39,234 nucleotides of DNA, from positions 1 through 39,234 of the forward strand of contig BEIA01000008.1 in assembly GCA_002898715.1 (NCBI GenBank), read 5' to 3'. Positions 31,450 through 39,234 of this stretch are shown here, one piece after another. Below the pieces are notes generated by a model. The model saw only the letters and a list, made by a program, of their open reading frames with translations, ran no database searches and was not told the DNA's origin. The DNA is from a bacterium HR24. Its GTDB lineage: Bacteria; Chloroflexota; Dehalococcoidia; SM23-28-2; HRBIN24. The translations under genes and the position numbers were made by a program. How positions within the stretch are numbered: the stretch's first letter is position 1; each line of letters starts with the position of its first letter.

Positions 31450-33500
31450 TCCACCAGCCGCGCCCGCCGGATGAGGGGCGCGTTCAGGGCCACGATGACG
31501 GTGGAGAGGCTCATGAGCAAGGCACCGACGGCCGGGCTCAGCACCACGCCCAGCCGGGCAGCGACGCCGGCCGCCAGGGGCACAGCTACCACGTTGTAGC
31601 CGCTGGCCCAGAGCAGGTTCTGGAACATCTTGCCGTAGGTAGCCCTGGACAGGCGCAGCACTCGCACGACGTCCAGGGGGTCGCTCTCCACCAGGACAAC
31701 GTCGGCGGACTCGATGGCCACGTTGGTGCCAGCCCCGATGGCCACGCCGAGGTCGGCCTCCAGCAGGGCGGGGGCATCGTTGATGCCGTCACCTACGAAG
31801 GCCACCAACCCCCGCTCCTTCAACTGGCGCACCACCTGCGCCTTGTCACCTGGCAGGACGCGCGCGTAGAAGGACCCGATGCCGACCTCGCGTGCCACTT
31901 CCCTGGCCACTGCCTCCGCGTCGCCGGTGAGCATGACCACCTCCACGCCCATGGCCATTAACTGCTCTACCGCCCGACGGGCGCTCTCGCGCACACGGTC
32001 GGCCAGGGCGAAGGCTGCCAGCGCCCGCTCTTCGTCCATGAGCAGCACAGCGCTGGCACCCGTCTCGTCGGCATCGCTCAGGGCTGTCTGCACCCCGTCC
32101 AGGGCGATGCCCAGCTCCGCGGCCCATTCGGGGCGACCCACGCGGTACAGCCGGCCGTCCACCTTCCCCTCCACGCCTCGCCCGGGCACGGCGCGGAAGT
32201 CAGCCACCTGGCGCAGCGGCAGGCCCCGCTCTCTGGCCGCGTCCACCACGGCCTCCCCCAGGGGATGCTCCGACAACCCCTCCAGGGCAGCAGCGATGGC
32301 CAGCGCCTCTCCCTCGTCCAGGCCGGCAGCCTGGACGGCGCGCAGGACGAAGCGCCCTTCGGTCAGGGTGCCCGTCTTGTCGAAGGCGACAGTACGTACG
32401 TCCCGCGCTCGCTCGAAGGCCTCCCGTGTGCGGATGAGGATGCCGTTGCGGGCGGCCAGGGCGCTGGCATTCACCACCACCAGGGGAACGGCAAGGCCCA
32501 GGGCGTGGGGGCAGGCGATGACCAGGACCGTCACCGCCCGTTCCACTGCCTCGGTGGCGTCGGACAGGAACAGCCAGGCGGTCAGGCTCACGGCCCCTAC
32601 CATCACGGCGACGAGGGTGAGGAGGGAAGCGGCCCGGTCGGCCAGGGTCTGGTAGCGGCTGGGGGACGCCTGGGCCTCCCGCACCAGCCGGATCATCTGC
32701 CCCAGGGCCGTCTCCTCGCCCGTCTTCTCCACCCGCACGCGCAGCGCGCCCTCGTTGTTGACCGCCCCTGCCGCCACGGCGGAGCCTGGCCCCTTCGGCA
32801 CAGGCCGCGACTCGCCCGTCAGAAAGGCCTCGTTCATGCTGGACGAGCCGTCCACCACCGTGCCGTCGGCCGGCACCTGCTCTCCTGGCCTCACCAGGAC
32901 GATGTCGCCGGGCTGCAGTTCGCTGACGGCCACGTCCTCCATCCGCCCATCGCGCAGGCGATGGGCCAAAGGTGGCATGAGGGAGGCAAGGTGTTCCAGG
33001 GCACGCCCCGCCCCCTGCACAGAGAGCATTTCCAACCAGTGGCCGAGAAGCATCACTACGATCAGGGTGGCCAGCTCCCAGTAGAAGCCGCGCTGGGCCA
33101 CGCCGAAGCTTGTGGCCAGGCTGTAGGCATAGGCGGCGGTAGTAGCCATCGCCACCAGGGTCATCATTCCGGGCGTGCGCGCCCGCAGCTCGCGCAGGGC
33201 GCCCACCAGGAAGGGGCCGGCGCCGTAGAAGTAGATGATGGACCCCAGCACGGGCTCCACCCAATCGCTGCCGGGGAAGTCGGCGGGGCCGAAGCCGAAC
33301 CAGCCACGCACGTCCTCCGACACGAAGAGGACGGGAACGGTCAGGACGAGGCAGACGAAGAAGCGGTCGCGGAACATCTCCGGGCGGTGGCCGGCGTGAC
33401 GGTCGTGGACTCGCTCCCCTCGGTGAGGGGCTGCGGCCGGCGGGTGCTCGCCGTGGCCGCCGTGGCTCGATGCTGTGTGGTGGCCTCGATGCGCCTCCAC
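31446..33500 (-). CDS. Heavy-metal P1B-type ATPase with CPH motif (CopB-like)
   Basis: 684 residues. The His-rich N-terminus (HRGHHTASSHGGHGEHPP, then HDRHAGHRPEMF) replaces the CxxC metal-binding domain. About eight membrane segments follow in the usual order. Actuator motif FLTGESRPV lies near 240, and the metal-transport motif IACPHALGLAVPL near 354-366 carries CPH, not CPC, marking the P1B-3/CopB group that exports Cu(I)/Cu(II), possibly Ag. Phosphorylation site DKTGTLTEG is near 405, SEHPLGEA near 444, and hinge VGDGINDAPAL near 585. GTG start with weak GGGTC just before it. There is no CopY/CsoR regulator or copper chaperone beside it; the TGATAAACTGTTAATACC stretch upstream may contain the promoter. 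Confidence 0.93.
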   Translation of the reverse strand: MEAHRGHHTASSHGGHGEHPPAAAPHRGERVHDRHAGHRPEMFRDRFFVCLVLTVPVLFVSEDVRGWFGFGPADFPGSDWVEPVLGSIIYFYGAGPFLVGALRELRARTPGMMTLVAMATTAAYAYSLATSFGVAQRGFYWELATLIVVMLLGHWLEMLSVQGAGRALEHLASLMPPLAHRLRDGRMEDVAVSELQPGDIVLVRPGEQVPADGTVVDGSSSMNEAFLTGESRPVPKGPGSAVAAGAVNNEGALRVRVEKTGEETALGQMIRLVREAQASPSRYQTLADRAASLLTLVAVMVGAVSLTAWLFLSDATEAVERAVTVLVIACPHALGLAVPLVVVNASALAARNGILIRTREAFERARDVRTVAFDKTGTLTEGRFVLRAVQAAGLDEGEALAIAAALEGLSEHPLGEAVVDAARERGLPLRQVADFRAVPGRGVEGKVDGRLYRVGRPEWAAELGIALDGVQTALSDADETGASAVLLMDEERALAAFALADRVRESARRAVEQLMAMGVEVVMLTGDAEAVAREVAREVGIGSFYARVLPGDKAQVVRQLKERGLVAFVGDGINDAPALLEADLGVAIGAGTNVAIESADVVLVESDPLDVVRVLRLSRATYGKMFQNLLWASGYNVVAVPLAAGVAARLGVVLSPAVGALLMSLSTVIVALNAPLIRRARLVD

Positions 33501-33625
33501 GACCCATCCGCCCGGAGACCGGACGGTATTAACAGTTTATCAGGCCCGCGTCTCACGCGAGGCCCCCGGGGCTGGCCCCTGCCCCTGCCATGACTGCGAG
33601 CGTGCGCCCGCAGCTGGCGGACGCG

Positions 33626-34081
33626 CTACTGGACGAAGACGGTGTCGATGGCGGCCGAGGCGTCGAAGAAGAACTGCAGCGACTGGTTGAACCGGTAGAA
33701 GGCGTCGCGGCGCAGGCCGTCGTGGGAACGGGCGAAGCCCTCCGGGTCCTCCAGGTCGAGGGTGTTCAGGGTGTGGTGGAGGTCGGCCTTGCCGTTGGCC
33801 CGGATGTTCTGGAGCATCTCCTTCCAGCGGGCGTAGGGGGCCTCCAGCCAGAAGTCGCAGTCCTCCACCTCGTCCTCGGTGGCCTCGCGCACGTCGGCCA
33901 CCTCGAAGGCCTCGAAGGTCACCACGTAATACTTCTGCAGGTCGGGTATCTTGATGCCCATGGTGGTGTCGCAGGTGCCGATGCGCCGGTAGGCCTCCTG
34001 CCCGTTGACGATGTCCTTGAGCGCCTGGAACCACTCCAGCGACGGGAAGGTGGCGCGGATGGTGGTCGTCTCCTGGGCCAT
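33626..34081 (-). CDS. Small conserved protein, SCP2-like fold possible
   Basis: 151 residues, acidic, no signal peptide or membrane segment. TTIRATFPSLEWFQALKDIV is near 5-24, GTCDTTMGIKI near 35, and YYVVTFEAFEVADV near 51; a Trp-rich WLEAPYARWKEML follows near 82. The pattern of an N-terminal helix, then strands holding a hydrophobic face, recalls SCP2/sterol-carrier-type proteins, but I cannot assign it firmly. ATG at 34081 with AGGAGGC upstream. It starts 98 bases after the end of the diiron-paralogue gene in the same direction and is probably the last gene of that unit. A lipid-like ligand for the diiron partner is a speculation from position. Confidence 0.55.
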   Translation of the reverse strand: MAQETTTIRATFPSLEWFQALKDIVNGQEAYRRIGTCDTTMGIKIPDLQKYYVVTFEAFEVADVREATEDEVEDCDFWLEAPYARWKEMLQNIRANGKADLHHTLNTLDLEDPEGFARSHDGLRRDAFYRFNQSLQFFFDASAAIDTVFVQ

Positions 34082-34179
34082 AGCCTGCCTCCTGGTTGCG
34101 AAATGGCCTGCATCCCGGCCGGCGCGACCACGCCGGCGCCTGCCTCCATTGTACGCCCCCGGCCAGGGGCAGCGCGTGC

Positions 34180-35619
34180 CTAACGGGCCGCAGCCGGCGC
34201 CGGTGCCCACTGGCGCAAGTAGGGGAAGAGCCGGTCGCGGCGCTCGGGCAGGCCCGCCGCCTCCAGCCGGCGCAGGTAGTCGCGTAGCCACCGGCGCCGG
34301 AAGTAGTTCAGGAGGGCCCAGCCCCGCTTCAGCTCCTCCTCACCCAGCCCACCTCCCAGGAGCACTATGAGCGCCTCCTGGAGGGTGGGGTCCTTGTCGT
34401 CCTCGTAGGCGAAGAGAGACTCGGCACGCTGCAGGCAGGTGTGCACCTCCTCGCGGTTCTCGGGCTTGCGCATCAGGAAGTACTGCAGGTGTTTGACGCC
34501 GTACGCCGTCTGGCGGGCCAGGTCCTGCATGGCCAGGCGAAAGATGAGGGCGTCGCCCTCGCTGCCAGCGGCGTAGTAGCCCACCTGGCACAGGTGCAGG
34601 ACGTAGCTGCTGTTGAAGATGAACAGCAGGGTCGCGGCCTCGGTCCAGCGCCTCGCGTCCTTGATGACCCGCAGGTAATAGCCCGGGCTCTGCCTGCCCA
34701 TGCCGATGCCGTTCAGGTAGGCCCGCTTGCGGAAGACATCGAAATGGCGGGCGTAGTCGAACCCGGCCGTGGCCATGTACACCTTAACCTCGTGGTAGCC
34801 GTAGGACATCTCCTTCAGCCAACGGCCGATGACGTCGGAGCAGACCAGCGCGTTCTGGCACAGGTAGGTGCAAAGCTGGGCCAATGCGCGCTCCTGAACC
34901 TCGGGCAGCGCGGCGATATCGTCCCACGGGATGGCCGTTGCCGGCTTCCACTGGCGCTGGATGGCCTCCTCGTAGAGGTCGGCGGCGTTGTCAGCCCACA
35001 GCTCTGCCTTCTCGTAGATGGTGTAGCCCATGGGCGGCGCGCCCGGGTTGTGATAGGCCCCCCTGGGCATCTCTGTCTGGTAAGGCCAGTAGTCGGGCAC
35101 ATCGCCGTAGGTGCCCACGTTGAGGGAGCCCAGGGTGAGGCCCTTCTTGCCCGGCCTCACCCGCACTCCCCACTCAGTGCGCACGTTCATCCACGGCAGC
35201 TCGGTACGGCGCTGCCGGCCCTCGCCCCCCTCTCGCTGCCGCTCCTGAGAGCGCTCCCTGATGATGACCAGCCGTTCGGCCTGGTCGAAGCGGAGGCCAG
35301 CATCCAGCATGGCCCGCACCTCGCTCAGACGGAAGCCTGCCCTGAGGGCGCGCTGCACCAGCCCCGCCGGCCAGCGGCGCTTGCGGGCCATCTGGGTGAT
35401 CTCCTCCGGTACCTCCACCTCTTCCCCGGCGCGGAGGCGCTCCTGCTGGGCGAGGAACTCCTCCGCCTCCTGCGGGCTAATGCCGCGCAAGAGCTGGGCG
35501 CGGACGGCGCCGGGCGAAAAGCCGAGGGCGAGGGCCCGCCGCACCAGGTCCAGCGGAAAGTCTCTCTCCTGGGCCAGGCGTGCTAGCTCTTCCGGCACCT
35601 CCGTGGTCTGCTGGCTCAT
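34180..35619 (-). CDS. Ferritin-like diiron paralogue lacking metal ligands, with N-terminal tandem repeats
   Basis: 479 residues. Residues 1-115 hold two helical repeats of about 55 residues: VPEELARLAQERDFPLDLVR and VPEEITQMARKRRWPAGLVQ each open a unit ending near AEEFL / AERLV. From about 135 the protein matches the diiron gene upstream almost end to end (LYEEAIQRQW, ARHFDVFRKRA, YGVKHLQYFL, RRLEAAGLPERR). The metal ligands are replaced: TEVEF becomes CQNAL, DEARH becomes DYARH, FAEAL becomes FNSSY, and DESRH becomes DLARQ; only one His remains. It is therefore probably a non-catalytic partner or scaffold of the upstream enzyme. ATG at 35619 with GGAGGAGA. The frame upstream to 35676 lacks a ribosome site. 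Confidence 0.75.
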   Translation of the reverse strand: MSQQTTEVPEELARLAQERDFPLDLVRRALALGFSPGAVRAQLLRGISPQEAEEFLAQQERLRAGEEVEVPEEITQMARKRRWPAGLVQRALRAGFRLSEVRAMLDAGLRFDQAERLVIIRERSQERQREGGEGRQRRTELPWMNVRTEWGVRVRPGKKGLTLGSLNVGTYGDVPDYWPYQTEMPRGAYHNPGAPPMGYTIYEKAELWADNAADLYEEAIQRQWKPATAIPWDDIAALPEVQERALAQLCTYLCQNALVCSDVIGRWLKEMSYGYHEVKVYMATAGFDYARHFDVFRKRAYLNGIGMGRQSPGYYLRVIKDARRWTEAATLLFIFNSSYVLHLCQVGYYAAGSEGDALIFRLAMQDLARQTAYGVKHLQYFLMRKPENREEVHTCLQRAESLFAYEDDKDPTLQEALIVLLGGGLGEEELKRGWALLNYFRRRWLRDYLRRLEAAGLPERRDRLFPYLRQWAPAPAAAR

Positions 35620-35689
35620 GTGTATCTCCTCCAGGGTCTCGGGCGGGGGCCGCCGGGCCCCGCCGACGGTGGCCACGTGCCGCCGCGGT

Positions 35690-36769
35690 CTAGGTCTCGA
35701 TGAAGGCGCGCAGGACGGGGTTCATCCGATAGCGCCGCTCGGGCAGGCCCGCCACCTCAAGGCGGTGCAGGTACTCCAGCACCTGGCGGCGGCGCAGGTT
35801 CATGAGGAAGTCGAACCCCTTGTCGATGTTCTTGCGGCCCCCTCCCGCCAGCACCATGATGGCCTCGTCAAACAGGGGCGCGTTAGCCGAAGCACCCGAC
35901 TGCATGTCCAGGGACAGGGGACCCTCGATCTTGTCCAGGTAGTAATGGATCTCCTCGCGCCGCCAGGGCTGCGTCTCCAGGATATGCTTCAGGTGCATAA
36001 CGCCGAAGGCGATATGGCGCGACTCGTCCTGGGCGCAGAGGCGGAAGATGGCCTTTTCGGCCTCGTTGTAGGCCAGGGCCTCGCCGGAGCGGAAGAGCGT
36101 CTGCACCAGCGCCTCGGCGAAGACGTGCATGATGGCCGAGAACTCGCTGAAGTCCTGGCACTCCAGGATGATGCGCAGTCCCCCGCCGCCGCTCTCCTGC
36201 AGCAGGCCGCCCCCGTTGGCAAGGGCCCGCTTGCGGAACACGTCCAGGTGGCGGGCTTCGTCCATGATCTGGGTGAGGAGGAAGAGCTTGACCTCGTACC
36301 ACTCGGGGTTGATGCGCTCCAGCCACTGTCCGGGGGTATCGCCGGCGATGAACTCGACCTCGGTCAGGAAGGTGGCGAACTGGCACCAGGCCCGCTCGAC
36401 GTCGTCGGGTAGCGGCCTCAGGGTATGCCAGGGGATATCGGTAGCCGAGGACCACTGCCGCTGAACGGCCTCCTCGTAGAGCAGGCGGACGTTGTCGGAC
36501 CAGGTCTCGTGGCGCAGGGGGTAGTACAGGTGGTGGCGGGCAGCAGCGGGGTGGCGCTCGGCCCCGCGCGGCCGGGCCGTGTAGTCGTCGGAGGCGTCCG
36601 GCAGGTCCTGGCCGGCCTCGAGGGTGTCCAGGGTCAGGCCCTTGCGGCCGGGCCGGAGACGGGTGGCTTCCACCCGCGCGCGGTCTTCAGGCCGGAGCCA
36701 GCTCAGGTCGAGCTCGGGCAGGTCTTCCTGAGTGGTGAGCTGGTGGAGCATGTCCTGGTCGATGGCCAT
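35690..36769 (-). CDS. Ferritin-like diiron protein (R2/AurF-like oxidase or oxygenase)
   Basis: 359 residues of four-helix-bundle diiron fold. Ligands are all present: Glu in FLTEVEFIAGD near 134-144, Glu/His in MDEARHLDVF near 169-178, Glu in VFAEALVQTLF near 216, Glu/His in DESRHIAFGVMHL near 248-260. This matches the E, ExxH, E, ExxH pattern of ribonucleotide-reductase R2-like and N-oxygenase (AurF/CmlI) proteins. No radical Tyr site or R1 subunit is identified, so oxidase or oxygenase is preferred over reductase. The first 70 residues are extended and begin with an acidic segment; GRKGLTLDTL recurs in the paralogue as GKKGLTLGSL. ATG at 36769 after a GGGGG run. First of three genes under a near-consensus promoter. 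Confidence 0.8.
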   Translation of the reverse strand: MAIDQDMLHQLTTQEDLPELDLSWLRPEDRARVEATRLRPGRKGLTLDTLEAGQDLPDASDDYTARPRGAERHPAAARHHLYYPLRHETWSDNVRLLYEEAVQRQWSSATDIPWHTLRPLPDDVERAWCQFATFLTEVEFIAGDTPGQWLERINPEWYEVKLFLLTQIMDEARHLDVFRKRALANGGGLLQESGGGGLRIILECQDFSEFSAIMHVFAEALVQTLFRSGEALAYNEAEKAIFRLCAQDESRHIAFGVMHLKHILETQPWRREEIHYYLDKIEGPLSLDMQSGASANAPLFDEAIMVLAGGGRKNIDKGFDFLMNLRRRQVLEYLHRLEVAGLPERRYRMNPVLRAFIET

Positions 36770-36834
36770 AGCCTGCGCCCCCTTTTGCACCCTCGCGGGT
36801 AACCTTAGCGCCTGCTCAGATTAGCTCTGCCTAG

Positions 36835-36862
36835 ATTATACGCGCCGCTGGGCCCGTGTCAA
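36835..36862 (-). promoter_or_regulatory. Near-consensus promoter for the diiron unit
   Basis: Minus strand TTGACA (36862-36857), a 16-base spacer, TATAAT (36840-36835). Both hexamers are perfect; the start of transcription would be about 60 bases before the ATG at 36769. Such a promoter suggests strong, possibly constitutive or repressor-controlled expression. Confidence 0.7.
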
Positions 36863-36966
36863 GCGCCCCGCAGGTATCCCGACCAACGAGTGGCGCGCGT
36901 GGCAGCGTGCGCAGCCTGCCGGACGAAGGAGGCGACGGGCACCCTATCGATATCTCGCGAAACCTG

Positions 36967-36995
36967 TTGCATGGTCAGCCCTCGCTCGCTAAAAT
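36967..36995 (+). promoter_or_regulatory. Promoter for the subtilisin-like gene
   Basis: TTGCAT (36967-36972), a 17-base spacer, TAAAAT (36990-36995), 35 bases before the ATG at 37030. The rest of the 260-base divergent gap holds the diiron promoter and no gene that I can support. Confidence 0.45.
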
Positions 36996-37029
36996 GATGG
37001 CATCAGTAACTACTCGAAAAGGGGCGGAG

Positions 37030-39234
37030 ATGAAGGTACGGACCTGGCTGTTCATGGCTATAGTCACGGTCGCAGTGCTCGGCCTCGGGCTGACGAGCCG
37101 CGCTAGCGGCGAGCCGCCAACGCCGGAGCCGCCTCTGCCGCTGGCAGCCTCCGATGTCGAGAAGCCACCGCCTGGCCTACAGACATCCCTGTACCGTCGT
37201 TGGCGCCTGGCCACAGAGGTCCCGGCAGTGCCGGCAGCCGACGCGTCCGTATCCGCCCAGTATCTGTCGCCTGTGCAGGTAGAAATCCTAGCCGCGAAGG
37301 ACAAGGTGGCCGAGGCCATCGCTGCCGTGGAAAGGCAAGGCGGCAGTATTCAGCTCACCTTCGAGAACCTCATCCAGGCCGTGGTGCCTCCCCAGACGCT
37401 ACTTGGGCTGTCGCAGGAGCCGTCCATCCTGGCGGTACGCGAGCCGGCGCGCCTCGAGCCGCTGGTGACGACGGAAGGGGCAGGCGTCGTAGGCACGGCC
37501 GCCTGGCACCAGGCGGGGATCACTGGCCAGGGCGTCAAGGTAGGTGTGATCGACAGTTTCGCCGGCTACCAGACGTTGCTGGGGACAGAACTCCCCCCAG
37601 TGAGCAGAGTATCGTACCGCAACTTTACTACGTCCCCAGGGGCTAGCGAGCATGGCACGGCGGTGGCTGAAATAATCTATGACGTGGCACCCGGTGTGCA
37701 CCTGTACCTCGCTGAGACCCGTACCGCCCTTGAATTTGGCCAAGCAGTGGACTGGCTGATTTCCCAGGGTGTCTCCGTCGTCAATTTCTCGGGCGGTTTT
37801 CCGTTCGGCCCACCATATGGAAGCTCTGGGTCTTACCCTGATCCAGTCGGTGCAGCGGTCGATCGCGCCGCCCAGGCAGGTCTCCTGTGGATAAATGCGG
37901 CTGGCAACCATGCGCAACGCCACTGGTCGGGCCTGTGGTCGGACCCTGACCAAGACCGGTACTTGAATTTTGCTCCCGGCAGAGAGCTCAACGGCGCTCT
38001 ACTTTTGCTGGGTTTCGCCCCAGCCGGCACCGCATTCGTCCTGACATGGGACGACCCCTGGGGAGGCGCGTGCAACGACTACGACTTCGAGCTATATTAT
38101 GTGGACCTTTTCCTAGGATGGATGCCCCTGGGCTTCAGCTACGACCGTCAGATGTGCGGGCCGGCCGACATACCTCGCGAGATCGTGACCGTGCCGTCGC
38201 ACGTGATCCCCGCCGATGGCAACCTATACCTGGCCGTGCGACGTGCGCCCACCGCCCAGCCCAAGCGTTTGCGGATCGTGGCTGACCACGTAGCCGTAGC
38301 GCGGCTGGAATTTTCCGTGGCTCAAGGGAGCGTGCTGCCACCCGCCGACCGCCCCTCCGCCTTCTCCGTAGGGGCGGTGGCCTGGAACAGTCCCAACGTC
38401 ATCGAGCCTTATTCTTCCCAGGGGCCCACATGGGATGGTCGGACCAAGCCTGACATCGTGGCCCCTGCCAGGGTGTCGACAGCGTCTTACGGCCCCCAGG
38501 GCTTTCCTGGCACTTCGGCAGCGGCGCCGCACGTGGCCGGGGCCGCGGCCCTGGTCAAACAGGCGAACCCTTCTTGGGGCCCGACTCAGATCAGGCAGTT
38601 CCTCGAGTCCAGAGCGGTGGACCTCGGCGCGCCAGGGAAGGACAATGTCTTCGGTGCGGGCAGGCTATCCCTGGGACAGCCGGGCACAAGCCCCACTCCT
38701 ACTCCGAGCCCGACCCCGAGCCCCACACCGCCTCCGCCGACACCCACAGCGCCGCCATCCCCGCCAGCCCTGGTCTCCATACAGCCTCATGACCTGCAGC
38801 GGGCCAGAGTCACCTGGTTCCAGCCCCAGGGCGTGACCTTCTACCGCCTGTGCGCCGACTTTAGCTTCCAGTTCGACTCGCCGTTCATGAGCTGCCGCGA
38901 CATCCCTGCCGGTGAGGCGCCCGGGGAGCTATTCGTCGGTGTGCCGTGGTGGGACCTGGGCGTGGTGTACTACCGGCTCCAGGCCTGTAACCAATTGGGC
39001 TGTTCGCCGCAGGTGCGGGCCGGGGCAGTGGCCCGGCGGATCTGGCCCGGCCAGAACGACTGGAACTTTTACATGACAGCCATCGACACGTTCGGCTTCA
39101 GCAAGGTGGCTGCCATGAATGCCAGCCCCGTGGCGGGCAAGGTTTCCGACCTGGCCGTATGGGACGGCCTGGCAGGCTTGGGCGGAGTGATAGTCAACGC
39201 CTGCCGCAACGTGGCGCCGGGCGGCACGTGCGGC
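37030..39234 (+). CDS. Secreted subtilisin-like serine protease (S8), open at right edge
   Basis: 735 residues visible, no stop. Signal peptide about residues 1-26 (WLFMAIVTVAVLGLGLTSRA). A propeptide-like region runs to about 160. The S8 domain has Asp in KVGVIDSF near 175, His in ASEHGTAVAE near 208, the oxyanion Asn region INAAGN near 292, and Ser in FPGTSAAAPHVAGAAAL near 496. Between Asn and Ser an insertion of about 150 residues resembles a beta-sandwich (FVLTWDDPWGGACNDYDFEL). A Pro/Thr/Ser linker (PTPTPSPTPSPTPPPP, near 555-575) leads to a C-terminal fibronectin-III-like domain (YRLCADFSF, YYRLQACNQLGC) and more beyond the edge. ATG at 37030 after GGGGCGGAG. Confidence 0.9.
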   Translation, partial: MKVRTWLFMAIVTVAVLGLGLTSRASGEPPTPEPPLPLAASDVEKPPPGLQTSLYRRWRLATEVPAVPAADASVSAQYLSPVQVEILAAKDKVAEAIAAVERQGGSIQLTFENLIQAVVPPQTLLGLSQEPSILAVREPARLEPLVTTEGAGVVGTAAWHQAGITGQGVKVGVIDSFAGYQTLLGTELPPVSRVSYRNFTTSPGASEHGTAVAEIIYDVAPGVHLYLAETRTALEFGQAVDWLISQGVSVVNFSGGFPFGPPYGSSGSYPDPVGAAVDRAAQAGLLWINAAGNHAQRHWSGLWSDPDQDRYLNFAPGRELNGALLLLGFAPAGTAFVLTWDDPWGGACNDYDFELYYVDLFLGWMPLGFSYDRQMCGPADIPREIVTVPSHVIPADGNLYLAVRRAPTAQPKRLRIVADHVAVARLEFSVAQGSVLPPADRPSAFSVGAVAWNSPNVIEPYSSQGPTWDGRTKPDIVAPARVSTASYGPQGFPGTSAAAPHVAGAAALVKQANPSWGPTQIRQFLESRAVDLGAPGKDNVFGAGRLSLGQPGTSPTPTPSPTPSPTPPPPTPTAPPSPPALVSIQPHDLQRARVTWFQPQGVTFYRLCADFSFQFDSPFMSCRDIPAGEAPGELFVGVPWWDLGVVYYRLQACNQLGCSPQVRAGAVARRIWPGQNDWNFYMTAIDTFGFSKVAAMNASPVAGKVSDLAVWDGLAGLGGVIVNACRNVAPGGTCG

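Noticed and set aside
37200-37646. A 148-codon + strand frame inside the protease gene
   Set aside because: The frame starting at 37030 carries signal peptide and catalytic motifs; this frame is an out-of-register shadow.

Overview
The window is a dense, GC-rich (roughly two thirds GC by eye) piece of bacterial chromosome with many GTG and TTG starts, gaps of usually a few to about 200 bases, and frequent 4-base overlaps between genes. It has no tRNA, rRNA, CRISPR array or insertion sequence. The gene mix suggests a free-living aerobic or facultative bacterium, most likely Chloroflexota (Dehalococcoidia-like), with Actinobacteriota as the main alternative: an F420/LLM-type oxidoreductase, CaiB-type CoA transferase, Rieske oxygenase, PAC2 protein, threonine/proline-rich linker in a secreted protease, and several acyl-CoA genes. 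This taxonomic call is inference; no marker gene settles it.

Layout. 1-1.9 kb: a Rieske ring-hydroxylating oxygenase (alpha and beta) whose beta subunit runs into a fragment of an RraA-family gene at the left edge. 2-5.8 kb: a small zincin-like protein, a lipoprotein and a membrane-embedded FtsH-like AAA protein with an altered zinc motif. 5.8-10 kb: a CitE/HpcH lyase, an enoyl-CoA hydratase, a fused siroheme-decarboxylase-like protein and a PAC2 protein. 10-12.6 kb: a phnD-phnC-phnE type ABC importer. 12.6-16.8 kb: an acyl-CoA dehydrogenase divergent from an APH-type kinase (a pair resembling the LvaC/LvaA and ACAD10/11 4-hydroxyacyl-CoA systems), then an SDR and an LLM oxidoreductase. 16.9-26.3 kb: a thiamine island. 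It holds thiO, thiE, and a TPP-riboswitch unit thiC-thiG-HIT-tenI-thiS-(YtxH-like small protein), then hsp20, thiD and yjbQ. 26.3-28.4 kb: a sirtuin and a CaiB-type CoA transferase. 28.4-31.4 kb: an ECF sigma factor, a winged-helix protein, a CrtC/AttH-like protein and an SppA-like peptidase. 31.4-36.9 kb: a CPH-type (CopB-like) metal ATPase, then a three-gene unit of a diiron ferritin-like protein, a paralogue that has lost almost every metal ligand, and a small protein. 37-39.2 kb: a secreted subtilisin-like protease open at the right edge.

The thiamine genes cover most of de novo synthesis: ThiC and ThiD for the pyrimidine, ThiO, ThiG, ThiS and TenI for the thiazole, ThiE for coupling. ThiF and ThiL are not in the window, and ThiS carries residues beyond its Gly-Gly tail. 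The most unusual items are the catalytic/pseudo-enzyme diiron pair, the extended ThiS, the HEFAGH FtsH-like protein, and the kinase/dehydrogenase pair. A recurrent exact TATAATGG element lies just upstream of four separate genes.
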